The position numbers and the translations under genes are program-made. 64,000 nucleotides of DNA from an uncultured Alphaproteobacteria bacterium (GTDB lineage: Bacteria; Pseudomonadota; Alphaproteobacteria; Rhizobiales; Beijerinckiaceae): positions 98,870 through 162,869 of the forward strand of contig CALKHP010000003.1 of assembly GCA_937988775.1 (NCBI GenBank), given 5' to 3'. Under the pieces are notes generated by a model. The model was not told the DNA's origin. It worked only from the letters and a program-made list of their open reading frames with translations, and did no database searches. This document shows, piece after piece, positions 32,571-40,220 of the stretch (positions are counted from its first letter, which is position 1; the number at the start of each line of letters is the position of its first letter).

Positions 32571-33431
32571 ATGAACAGCAGATTCGACAATCCCGATTTC
32601 GGCAAGCGTGCGCTGCTGACCGGCGCGGCACTGGCAGGCGCCGGCGCGGCCCTGGTCGGCGGCGGCATGCGCGAGGCCGTGGCGCAGGTGCTCGATTCCG
32701 GCATCAACGAGAAGTCGGTGCTCGCCAAGGTGAAGAAGGGCGGCACGCTCAAGATCGGCTACGGCCAGCAGGCGCTCTGGTTCTACAAGGATGCCAAGAG
32801 CAACGAGTTGCGCGGCGTCTACAAGGACCTGTGCGACATGCTCGGCCGCGACCTCGAGATGAAGGTCGAGTATTCCGAGGTGGTGATGGCCAACTCGACC
32901 GTGGCGCTGCGCAAGGGTGATTACGACCTGTTCGGCGCCTCGGCGGTCTATACCGTGCCGCGCGCGCTCGCGGTCGAATATATCGGGCCGCTGTGGTCGA
33001 AGGGCTTCCTCGCCATGATCCGCAAGGAGGATGCCGGCAAGTTCAAGACCGTCGCCGAACTCGACAGCCCGGACGTGACGATTTCGGTCAATGCCGGTTC
33101 CAGCGAGGAGCAGCGCCTGCCGCAACTGTTCCCGAAGGCGAAATTCATGGCGACCGCCGGACAGGTCGCCATGGCGGCCGAACCGGTGCGGACCGGGCGG
33201 GCGACGGCGTTCATCACCGGCGACAGCGATGCGCTGGTGCTGGCCAAGCGCAACGGGAGCTGGGCCTACTTGATCGACCCGGAACACCCGTTCGACAAGC
33301 GGCCCAACACCTGGATGGTGCGCCACGGCGACCAGGACTGGAAGAATTTCATGGATATGTGGGCGACCTTCATGACCGTGAGCGGCGAGACCAAGCGGCT
33401 TTACGACCGTTATCTGGCCGAGTTGACCTGA
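32571..33431 (+). CDS. Family-3 solute-binding protein of the module A importer
   Basis: A 286-aa periplasmic binding protein. The N-terminus (K-R-A-L-L-T-G-A-A-L-A-G-A-G-A-A-L) is a signal sequence, possibly Tat-like although only K-R precedes it. The mature part has G-T-L-K-I-G-Y and G-V-Y-K-D-L-C-D-M-L-G, typical of family 3. GGGAGAAGG precedes the ATG. A perfect terminator hairpin follows the stop, so this is the end of the main module A transcript. The ligand is probably an amino acid or derivative processed by the neighbouring D-amino-acid enzyme and amidase. Confidence 0.9.
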   Translation: MNSRFDNPDFGKRALLTGAALAGAGAALVGGGMREAVAQVLDSGINEKSVLAKVKKGGTLKIGYGQQALWFYKDAKSNELRGVYKDLCDMLGRDLEMKVEYSEVVMANSTVALRKGDYDLFGASAVYTVPRALAVEYIGPLWSKGFLAMIRKEDAGKFKTVAELDSPDVTISVNAGSSEEQRLPQLFPKAKFMATAGQVAMAAEPVRTGRATAFITGDSDALVLAKRNGSWAYLIDPEHPFDKRPNTWMVRHGDQDWKNFMDMWATFMTVSGETKRLYDRYLAELT

Positions 33432-33443
33432 CCTGACCCGCTG

Positions 33444-33476
33444 CCATGGCCCGTCAGCGTGGCGGGCCATGGTTTT
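33444..33476 (+). terminator. Rho-independent terminator after the module A binding protein
   Basis: CCATGGCCCG (33444-33453) and CGGGCCATGG (33463-33472) form a perfect 10-bp stem with a 9-base loop, followed by TTTT. It stands 13 bp after the binding-protein stop and before the RraA-like gene, so RraA and amidase expression depends on read-through or a separate promoter. Confidence 0.85.
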
Positions 33477-33528
33477 CCAGCGCCGCCGTGGCCCGGCTGT
33501 GCTCCCGCCGCATTGAAAGCCTGTTGAG

Positions 33529-34200
33529 ATGTATGTTGTCAAAGACCTGCCGCGGCAGATCGACCCGGCGCGCCTCGAGCTGCTGGTGAAGGCCGAGCCG
33601 GCGACGATCGGCCATGTCCTGCATGCCGGTTTCATGGATACCGGCATGCGCGGCATCCTGCCCGATGTCAGGATCGCCGGCACCGCCGTCACCGTGCGCT
33701 GCCCGGGCGCCGATTGCACGATGATCCATTATGCGCTCGGCCAGATTCGGCCGGGCGACGTGCTGGTGATCGACCGCTGCGGCGACCACCGGCATGCCGC
33801 GACCGGCGGCGCCGTCGCCTATGCGGCGCGCAAGGCGGGCGCCGCCGGCATCGTGCTTGACGGCGTGGTTTCCGATCTCGGCGAGTTGCGCCATTTCGGC
33901 TTTCCGGTCTGGGCGCGCGGCACCTCGGTCGTCACCACCAAGCATCTCGACCTTGGCGGCGAGTTCTGTACCATGGTGTCGTGCGGCGGCGTCGGCGTCA
34001 GGCCGGGCGATGCCATCCTCGCCGACGAGAACGGCGTGCTGGTGCTCGATCCGGATTTGATCGAGACGGCGGCGCCCGAGGCGATCCGCATGCAGGACGC
34101 GGAAAAAACGCTCTTTGCCCGCCTCGAGCGCGGTGAGAAACTGCCCGATATCAGTGGCGCCACGCAGCGCGTGCTGGCGCGCTTGAGGACGACTCCATGA
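33529..34200 (+). CDS. RraA/HMG-aldolase-family protein, altered active site
   Basis: A 223-aa RraA-fold protein (family of RNase E regulator RraA and of 4-hydroxy-4-methyl-2-oxoglutarate/oxaloacetate-type aldolases). The fold marks are present: A-G-T-A-V-T-V-R, R-P-G-D-V-L-V-I-D, G-A-A-G-I-V-L-D-G. The aldolase motif D-G-x-x-R-D reads D-G-V-V-S-D here (Arg to Ser at 115, Asp116 kept), and the W-G-E-L segment of its paralogues reads T-G-G-A. It may therefore lack classical aldolase activity or use another substrate. Its stop overlaps the amidase ATG (ATGA), so the two act together. Confidence 0.82.
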   Translation: MYVVKDLPRQIDPARLELLVKAEPATIGHVLHAGFMDTGMRGILPDVRIAGTAVTVRCPGADCTMIHYALGQIRPGDVLVIDRCGDHRHAATGGAVAYAARKAGAAGIVLDGVVSDLGELRHFGFPVWARGTSVVTTKHLDLGGEFCTMVSCGGVGVRPGDAILADENGVLVLDPDLIETAAPEAIRMQDAEKTLFARLERGEKLPDISGATQRVLARLRTTP

Positions 34201-35621
34201 CTTCTCAGACTTCGACATCCGATATCTCGACACCCCATGCCTTCAGTTCTGCCGCCTCCCTGGCACGTGGTATCGCCAGCGGGCGCTTGCGCGCCAGCGA
34301 CGTGGTTTCGGGCTTCATCGCGCGCATCCGCTGCCACGACCCCAAGCTGCACGCCTTTGTCGAACTCTATGAGGAGGATGCGCTTGCCGCGGCCGAGGCG
34401 GCCGACAAGGCGATCCGCGCCGGCCATGCCGTCGGCCCGCTGCACGGTGTGCCGATCGCGCTGAAGGACCTGATCGAGATCGAGGGCCGCATCACCACCG
34501 GCGGCACGGCGGCGTGGAGCAGGCGGCGCTCGACGCGCACGGCGACGCTGGCGCGCCGCCTGATCGCGCAGGGCATGATCGTGCTCGGCAAGGTGCATAC
34601 GGTCGAATTCGCCATGGGCGGCTGGGGCACCAACACGCATCTCGGCACGCCGTGGAACCCGTGGGACATGGCGGTGGCGCGCACGCCGGGCGGCTCGAGC
34701 AGCGGTTCGGGCGTGGCGGTCGCGGCCGGGCTCGCGCCGTGGGCGATCGGCACCGATACCGGCGGCTCGGTGCGGCTGCCCTCGTCATGGTGCGGCCTGA
34801 CCGGTCTCAAGACGACGATCGGGCGCGTCAGCGTGCATGGCATCCTGCCGCTCAGCCCGACGCTTGATACGCCCGGCCCGATGGCGCGCTCGGTCGAGGA
34901 TACGGCCTTGCTTTATGGTGCGATGCAGGGTGCCGATCCGCTCGATCCGCGCACGCTGGCGCTGCCTTTCACCGACCCGCTGCCCGGCTTGCAGCGCGGT
35001 GTCAGGGGCATGCGGTTCGCGGTGCTGTCGGAACAGGAGCGCGGCGCGGCGGCGCCGGAGGTGCTGGCGGCCTATGACGAGGCGCTCGAAACGCTGGCCG
35101 GGCTCGGCGCCGAGATCGTGCCGCTCGAGCTGCCGCGCCCGATCGTCGACCTCGGGCAGGTGACCGGCCGCATCATGAGCGCGGAAGGCTATGCGCAGGT
35201 CGGCACGCTGATCGACGATGACAGCCAGCCGCTCGATCCCGACGTGCGGCCCCGGCTCGCGGCAGGCAGGACGATCTCGTCGCGGGATTATCTCGAGGCC
35301 TTGCAGGCGCGCGACGCGGCCAAGGCTGAGTTCGCCGTGGCGCTTGCCGGCTACGATGCGCTGCTGACGCCGACCACCACCACCGTGGCGCAGCCGCTCG
35401 GCGAGGTCGACCAGTCGACCGGGCCGGGGCATTACACGCGCTTCGTGAACCTGCTGGAAAGGTGCGCGCTCGCCTTGCCCAATGGCGTGGCCGACGGGCT
35501 GCCGACATCGTTGCAGATCATCTGCGGCCATGGCGAGGAGGCGCTGGCGCTGCGCATCGGCGCCGCCTACCAGGGCGTAACCGACTGGCACACGCGCCAC
35601 CCGGCCGGATTTACCCGGTAA
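34197..35621 (+). CDS. Amidase signature family enzyme
   Basis: A 474-aa amidase with the complete Ser-cisSer-Lys set: G-V-P-I-A-L-K-D-L (Lys), T-P-G-G-S-S-S-G-S-G-V-A-V-A-A-G (cis-Ser) and I-G-T-D-T-G-G-S-V-R-L-P (nucleophile Ser region). It hydrolyses amide bonds of a small substrate; GatA is unlikely because gatB and gatC are not nearby and the catabolic context is clear. It is translationally coupled to the RraA-like gene. The substrate is probably what the module A importer brings in, or a breakdown product of it. Confidence 0.9.
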   Translation: MTSQTSTSDISTPHAFSSAASLARGIASGRLRASDVVSGFIARIRCHDPKLHAFVELYEEDALAAAEAADKAIRAGHAVGPLHGVPIALKDLIEIEGRITTGGTAAWSRRRSTRTATLARRLIAQGMIVLGKVHTVEFAMGGWGTNTHLGTPWNPWDMAVARTPGGSSSGSGVAVAAGLAPWAIGTDTGGSVRLPSSWCGLTGLKTTIGRVSVHGILPLSPTLDTPGPMARSVEDTALLYGAMQGADPLDPRTLALPFTDPLPGLQRGVRGMRFAVLSEQERGAAAPEVLAAYDEALETLAGLGAEIVPLELPRPIVDLGQVTGRIMSAEGYAQVGTLIDDDSQPLDPDVRPRLAAGRTISSRDYLEALQARDAAKAEFAVALAGYDALLTPTTTTVAQPLGEVDQSTGPGHYTRFVNLLERCALALPNGVADGLPTSLQIICGHGEEALALRIGAAYQGVTDWHTRHPAGFTR

Positions 35622-35683
35622 CGTCGCTCCAGCGCGAAAACCGTTGACGCTGCGCGGGATGCTGGCATGATGTCTCATGTCGG

Positions 35684-35704
35684 ATAGGAAAATTATGTTC
35701 CTAT
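35684..35704. promoter_or_regulatory. Perfect inverted repeat before the first M19 gene
   Basis: ATAGGAA (35684-35690) and TTCCTAT (35698-35704) are perfectly inverted around 7 bp, 59-79 bp upstream of the M19 start in an AT-rich stretch of the 141-bp gap after the amidase gene. Position and symmetry fit an operator; the cognate regulator is not known. Confidence 0.5.
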
Positions 35705-35762
35705 AAGAGATAGTCTTCGGGCCTGCCGATGCGGGGCGGGTTCGGTCTCGCGGAGATTTGCC

Positions 35763-36773
35763 ATGTCTATAGACGCATCCCGCCTGCACGGTGAGGCAAT
35801 CGTCATCGATGCGGTCTGCCCATTGCTGGCGACGCCGCGTCATCTCGATCTCTATCGGCGCGGCGGCCTGACGGCGGTGGCGCCGACCGTCGGCGGCTTC
35901 AATGGCGGCGCGGCAAGCGCGCTTCGCACGATCGGGCGCTGGCTCAAGCATATCCGCGAGCATGACGAGCTCGTGCTCGTCAAGCGCGCGGCCGATGTCG
36001 CGCGCGCCAAGGCCGAGGGCAAGCTCGGCATCGTGCTGCATTTCCAGGGCACCGATCCGATCGAGGACGATATCGATCTCGTCGATGCCTACAAGGAGCT
36101 GGGCGTCGGCATCATCCAGTTGAGCTACAACGTGAAAAACCGTTTCGGCGATGGCTGCGAGGAGCGTACCGACGCCGGGCTCAGCCGGCAGGGCCTCAAG
36201 CTGATCGCGCGCATGAACGAGGCGCGCGTCATCGTCGACTGCTCGCATACCGGCTACCGCACGACGATGGAGGCGATCGAGGCGTCGCGCGCGCCGGTGG
36301 TGTTTTCCCATGCCAATCCGCGTGCGGTGCATGGCTCGCCGCGCAATATCCTCGACGAACAGATCAAGGCGGTCGCCGCGAGCGGCGGCCTCACCGGCAT
36401 GGTCGGCTTTCCGGCTTTCGTATCGGGCGCGTCGCGGCCGACGCTCGATGCCTTCATCGATCACATCGACTATGTCGTGCAACTCGTCGGCAGCGATCAT
36501 GTCGCGCTCGGCATCGATTATTTCGACGGCATGGCGCCGCTGATGGCGCTCGACGAGGCGCAGCGCCGCTATGACGGCTATCTCGCCTCCGACACCTGGA
36601 GCGCGGCGAGCTATCCGCCGCCGCCCTATCATTACCCGCAAGGCATCGAGACGCCCGAGGGGCTGCCCAACCTGACCGCCGGCCTAGTGCGGCGCGGCTA
36701 TGGCGAGGCGGATATCCGCAAGATCCTGGGCGGCAACTGGCTGCGGGTCTATCGCGCCGTGTGGGGCGGCTGA
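35763..36773 (+). CDS. M19 membrane-dipeptidase family protein, atypical metal ligands
   Basis: A 336-aa protein of the renal-dipeptidase (M19) fold. The late metal histidines are present in V-D-C-S-H-T-G and V-F-S-H-A-N-P-R-A-V followed by P-R-N-I, and D-H-V-A-L-G-I-D-Y-F-D-G is the usual C-terminal motif. The N-terminal H-x-D pair of the family is missing (V-I-D-A-V-C-P), and the bridging Glu position reads F-Q-G instead of I-E-G. It probably belongs to a non-canonical subgroup acting on dipeptides or related amides. It stands between the amidase and the peptide-transporter regulator; no signal peptide. Confidence 0.82.
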   Translation: MSIDASRLHGEAIVIDAVCPLLATPRHLDLYRRGGLTAVAPTVGGFNGGAASALRTIGRWLKHIREHDELVLVKRAADVARAKAEGKLGIVLHFQGTDPIEDDIDLVDAYKELGVGIIQLSYNVKNRFGDGCEERTDAGLSRQGLKLIARMNEARVIVDCSHTGYRTTMEAIEASRAPVVFSHANPRAVHGSPRNILDEQIKAVAASGGLTGMVGFPAFVSGASRPTLDAFIDHIDYVVQLVGSDHVALGIDYFDGMAPLMALDEAQRRYDGYLASDTWSAASYPPPPYHYPQGIETPEGLPNLTAGLVRRGYGEADIRKILGGNWLRVYRAVWGG

Positions 36774-36788
36774 AAGCCGGACCCGCGT

Positions 36789-36894
36789 TTAGAGCAAATT
36801 CGTCTGTCGCGAACTCGCTCCACCCATAATTAGCGAGCAAATTCATCGGGTTATACCGAGCAAATTGGCTCGGTTTAATCCGATTTTGCTCTAA
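36789..36894. repeat. Palindromic intergenic repeat element
   Basis: The element is bounded by the 10-bp inverted repeats TTAGAGCAAA (36789-36798) and TTTGCTCTAA (36885-36894). Inside are a long hairpin, GAGCAAATTCG-N7-CGAACTCGCTC (36792-36820), and a second perfect one, CCGAGC-N6-GCTCGG followed by TTT (36856-36876), which can act as a terminator for the M19 gene. CGAGCAAATT occurs twice as a direct repeat. The regulator's stop codon (36891-36893) lies in the right border. Related hairpins occur at 53.7 kb, so it is a dispersed REP-like family. Confidence 0.75.
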
Positions 36895-37583
36895 CGTGCC
36901 ACGATCTGCAGCGGCAGGGGAACGCCGCTGTCCTCGCCGTCGCGGGGCCCGTCCGGCAACTCGTCGGCCGCGACGAAGGTGACGCGCGAACAGACCCAGA
37001 GGATGACGGCATCCTCGGCGCCGACCGACAGGCAGGCATGGCCCATGGTGCTGTCGAAATAGCAACTGTCGCCCTTGCGCAGCAGCAGCGGCTCGTAGCT
37101 TTCCGTCTGAAGCTCGACCTCGCCGGAGAGCACGAAGACGAATTCCTCGCCGTCATGGCGGATATAGCCGGGAAAATCGGTCAGGGAGCGGGCGCGCAGC
37201 GTCGTCAGCAGCGGGATGAACTGCTTGCTCGACAGGTCGGCGCACAGCATCTCGTAATCGTATTGCGCGGAGCGCAGCTTGGCGCCCTGTCCGCTGCGCG
37301 TCACGCTGCGGCGCCCGGACATCATGCGGCCGGCGGCGGGGCTGAACAGTTCGGCGACATCGACATGCAGCCCGTTGGAAAGCTTGAGGATGTTCTCGTA
37401 GGTCGGCGAAATCTGGCTCTGCTCGACCTTGGAAATCGTCGACGGCGCCAGGCCGCTATGTTTGGCGAGCTGCTGCAATGTGAGGCCGCGATCGTGGCGC
37501 AGCTGCTTCACCCGGCTGCCGAAATCCGTATGCCGGCGCGGACGCTTCCGCGCCGGTTTTGGAGTGCCCGCTGTCGTTTCCAT
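36891..37583 (-). CDS. XRE-family regulator with C-terminal cupin
   Basis: A 230-aa regulator: a basic N-terminus, an XRE helix-turn-helix at about 22-77 (V-K-Q-L-R-H-D-R-G-L-T-L-Q-Q-L-A-K-H-S-G-L-A-P-S-T-I-S-K-V-E) and a cupin_2 domain at about 125-200 (F-V-F-V-L-S-G-E-V-E-L, G-D-S-C-Y-F-D-S-T-M-G-H). Such regulators sense small metabolites and often control amino-acid or polyamine use. It is divergent from the peptide transporter with a strong palindrome between them. The ATG at 37583 is used; the preceding TTG is unlikely. Its stop lies in the repeat element. Confidence 0.9.
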   Translation of the reverse strand: METTAGTPKPARKRPRRHTDFGSRVKQLRHDRGLTLQQLAKHSGLAPSTISKVEQSQISPTYENILKLSNGLHVDVAELFSPAAGRMMSGRRSVTRSGQGAKLRSAQYDYEMLCADLSSKQFIPLLTTLRARSLTDFPGYIRHDGEEFVFVLSGEVELQTESYEPLLLRKGDSCYFDSTMGHACLSVGAEDAVILWVCSRVTFVAADELPDGPRDGEDSGVPLPLQIVAR

Positions 37584-37615
37584 CAAAACACTCGATTTTT
37601 CAAATACGATAATTT

Positions 37616-37654
37616 ATTGACCAAACTCTATTTTATGTTGATAGTTTGGTCAAT
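37616..37654. promoter_or_regulatory. 12-bp inverted repeat between XRE-cupin gene and peptide transporter
   Basis: ATTGACCAAACT (37616-37627) and AGTTTGGTCAAT (37643-37654) are perfectly inverted around 15 bp in the 123-bp divergent promoter. Each arm contains TTGACC, a good -35 hexamer; leftward, TAAAAT lies 18 bp after it, a plausible regulator promoter. It is the likely operator by which the XRE-cupin protein controls itself and the transporter. Confidence 0.7.
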
Positions 37655-37706
37655 CAACGTAAGGCAGGCGTCGCAGACGATCTGCCGCAACAGGGGGAAG
37701 CCCGCC

Positions 37707-39254
37707 ATGATACAGCCAAACCGCCGTCCTTCCGCCCTATGGGCGCCAGCCCTCGTGGCCGGTCTCGTGCTCGGAGCCGTTGCGGCCAGCGGGCCCGCCC
37801 TCGCCGGCAAGGCCGACGACACGCTCAACGCCGCGTTCAGCGCGGAGGTGACGACGCTGGATTCGTACAAGGAATCGGGCCGCGAAGGTCTGGTCCTGGC
37901 GCGGCTCTTGTACGATTCGCTGCTGAACAAGGATATGGCGACCGGGGAGTTCAAGCCGGAACTCGCCGAGAGCTACAAGATCGTCGACGACAAGACGATC
38001 GACTTCAAGCTGCGCAACAACGTCAAGTTCCATAACGGCCAGCCGATGACGGCGGATGACGTCGTCTACACGCTCAACCTGGTGTCCTCGAAGGACTATA
38101 ACGCGCGCTACCAGATCGCGGTCGAGTGGATCGACCATGCCGAGAAGCTCGGCGATTACGAGGTCCGCCTGCATATGAAGCGGCCGAACCCACTCGCCCT
38201 CGAAATGCTCGCCGGCAACCTGCCGATCTACCCGAAGGCCTATTACGAGAAGGTCGGCTCGCAGGGCATGAGCGTCAAGCCAGTCGGGGCCGGGCCTTAC
38301 AAGCTGGTCGAGATGACGCCGGGCACGCGCTACGTGCTGGAGCGCTTCGAGGATTATTACGCGGGCAGCCCGAAGGGCGCCGCCAAGATCAAGCACATGG
38401 TCGTGCGCGTGCTGCCGGAATCGAACACGCAATATGCCGAACTGGTCAACGGCCAGCTCGACTGGATCTGGCGCGTGCCGCCGGATGACGCGCGCAACTT
38501 GGCGCGCCAGAAGAATGTCGCGGTCAGCAACGCGCAGATCATGCGCTTCGCCTATATCTCGATCAATCCGAACTACAAGGACGGCAAGTCGCCGCTGGCC
38601 GATGTGCGCGTGCGCCAGGCGATCAACATGGCGGTCGACAAGGGCTCGATCGTCAAGGCGCTGATCGGCGGCGCCTCGCAGCCGATGGCGGCGGCGTGCA
38701 ACCCGCTGCAATTCGGCTGCACCAACGACGTGAAAACCTATCCGTTCGATACCGCCAAGGCCAAGGCGCTGCTCGCCGAGGCCGGCTATCCCGATGGCAT
38801 CAAGCTCGATCTCGTGTTCACCTCGCTGCCGCGCATCCAGGCGGAAGCGATCGCCGCCAATCTCGGCAAGGCCGGCATCCATGTCACCCTCAACGAGCAG
38901 CAATATGCTCCGGGCATCAGTGCCTGGCGCGAGGGCCGCGCGCCGCTGCTCCTGACCAACTGGGGCTCGTATGGCGTCGGCGATGTCGGCCTCAGCGTCG
39001 GGCAGTTCTTCAGCGGCACCGGCGACGATCTCGCCAAGGACAAGGACATCATCCCGCTGCTGCAGGCGGCCAACACCTCGATGGATCGCGCCAAGCGGCA
39101 GGAAAACTACAAGAAGGCGCTGCAGATCATCGCCGACAAGGCGTATTGGGTGCCGCTATGGACCTATAATGTCATCACGGCCCACAACAAGGACCTGGTG
39201 GTGACGCAGAATGCCGACGAGTTCGTCGACTTCTTCCGCGCGCATTGGAAGTAA
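37707..39254 (+). CDS. Peptide/nickel-type ABC transporter, family-5 solute-binding protein
   Basis: A 515-aa periplasmic binding protein with a signal peptide (A-L-W-A-P-A-L-V-A-G-L-V-L-G-A-V-A-A-S-G-P-A-L-A). Family-5 marks are D-K-T-I-D-F-K-L-R...V-K-F-H-N-G-Q-P-M-T-A-D-D-V-V-Y-T-L and V-R-Q-A-I-N-M-A-V-D-K. Such proteins bind dipeptides, oligopeptides or other large solutes. GGGGGAAG before the ATG is a strong ribosome site. First gene of a five-gene transporter operon. Confidence 0.94.
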   Translation: MIQPNRRPSALWAPALVAGLVLGAVAASGPALAGKADDTLNAAFSAEVTTLDSYKESGREGLVLARLLYDSLLNKDMATGEFKPELAESYKIVDDKTIDFKLRNNVKFHNGQPMTADDVVYTLNLVSSKDYNARYQIAVEWIDHAEKLGDYEVRLHMKRPNPLALEMLAGNLPIYPKAYYEKVGSQGMSVKPVGAGPYKLVEMTPGTRYVLERFEDYYAGSPKGAAKIKHMVVRVLPESNTQYAELVNGQLDWIWRVPPDDARNLARQKNVAVSNAQIMRFAYISINPNYKDGKSPLADVRVRQAINMAVDKGSIVKALIGGASQPMAAACNPLQFGCTNDVKTYPFDTAKAKALLAEAGYPDGIKLDLVFTSLPRIQAEAIAANLGKAGIHVTLNEQQYAPGISAWREGRAPLLLTNWGSYGVGDVGLSVGQFFSGTGDDLAKDKDIIPLLQAANTSMDRAKRQENYKKALQIIADKAYWVPLWTYNVITAHNKDLVVTQNADEFVDFFRAHWK

Positions 39255-39290
39255 GGCGGCCGATGCGGCGCAATAGGAAAATCTGATCCG

Positions 39291-40220
39291 ATGCTGCGCT
39301 TCGTCCTGCGCCGTTCGGGCTCGGCCCTCATCCTGATGGTGGTCGTGTCCTTCGTGGCCTTCATGCTGATTTTCGCGGCCGGTGATCCGGCCGTGAAACT
39401 GGCCGGGGAAGCGGGCAGCGCCGCCGATGCTGCCCGCATCCGCGCCTTCTACGGCTTCGACCAGCCGATCTACCTGCAGTTCCTGCACTGGATCGGCGCG
39501 GCGCTGCACGGCAATCTCGGCCACAGCCTGTATTTCGACCAGCCGGTCTCGGCGATCCTGTTCGACCGGCTCGGCACGACGCTGCTGCTCGGGTTGGTCT
39601 CGTTCATCTTCGCGCTGGCGATCTCGCTGCCGCTCGGCATCGCCGCCGCGCGCTGGCAGAATACCTGGATCGACCGCACGGCGCTGATCGTCGCGGTGAT
39701 CGGCCAGGCCATGCCGACCTTCTGGTTCGCCCTGCTGCTGGTGGTGATGTTCAGCGTGATCTGGCCGATCCTGCCGACATCGGGCTCGGAAACCTGGCGC
39801 CATTTCATCATGCCGTCGGTGGTGCTCGGCTATTTCGCCGCGCCGGCGATCATGCGGCTGACGCGCTCCGGCATGATCCTGGCGCTCGAGACCGATTATG
39901 TCCGCACGGCGCGCGCGCTCGGCATCGCGCCGCGCAAGGTGCTGCTGAAATACGCGCTGCGCAACGCGGTCATCCCGGTGGTCAGCGTGTCGGCGGCGCA
40001 GTTCGGCTATATGCTGGCCGGCTCGGTGGTGGTGGAAAGCGTGTTCGCCATCAACGGCGCCGGGCGTCTCGCCTGGGAATCGATCCTGCGCAGCGACCTG
40101 CCGACCGTGCAGGCGCTCGTGCTGTGCTTTTCGCTGATCTACGTCATCCTGACCTTCGTCGCCGACGTCCTGAACGCCTGGCTCGATCCACGCATGAGGC
40201 TTGCCGATGCCCGCGCATAG
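39291..40220 (+). CDS. Peptide ABC transporter, permease 1 (DppB type)
   Basis: A 309-aa permease with about six helices, an N-terminal membrane anchor and large periplasmic loop, and the EAA loop Y-V-R-T-A-R-A-L-G-I-A-P-R-K-V-L. V-E-S-V-F-A-I-N-G-A-G-R-L is the usual DppB C-terminal motif. AGGA precedes the start, and the 3' end overlaps the next gene by 14 bp. Confidence 0.94.
   Translation: MLRFVLRRSGSALILMVVVSFVAFMLIFAAGDPAVKLAGEAGSAADAARIRAFYGFDQPIYLQFLHWIGAALHGNLGHSLYFDQPVSAILFDRLGTTLLLGLVSFIFALAISLPLGIAAARWQNTWIDRTALIVAVIGQAMPTFWFALLLVVMFSVIWPILPTSGSETWRHFIMPSVVLGYFAAPAIMRLTRSGMILALETDYVRTARALGIAPRKVLLKYALRNAVIPVVSVSAAQFGYMLAGSVVVESVFAINGAGRLAWESILRSDLPTVQALVLCFSLIYVILTFVADVLNAWLDPRMRLADARA

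Noticed and set aside
32571..32680. Tat signal on the module A binding protein
   Set aside because: Only a K-R pair precedes the hydrophobic stretch, so a Tat signal cannot be claimed; it is noted as a possible signal sequence only.
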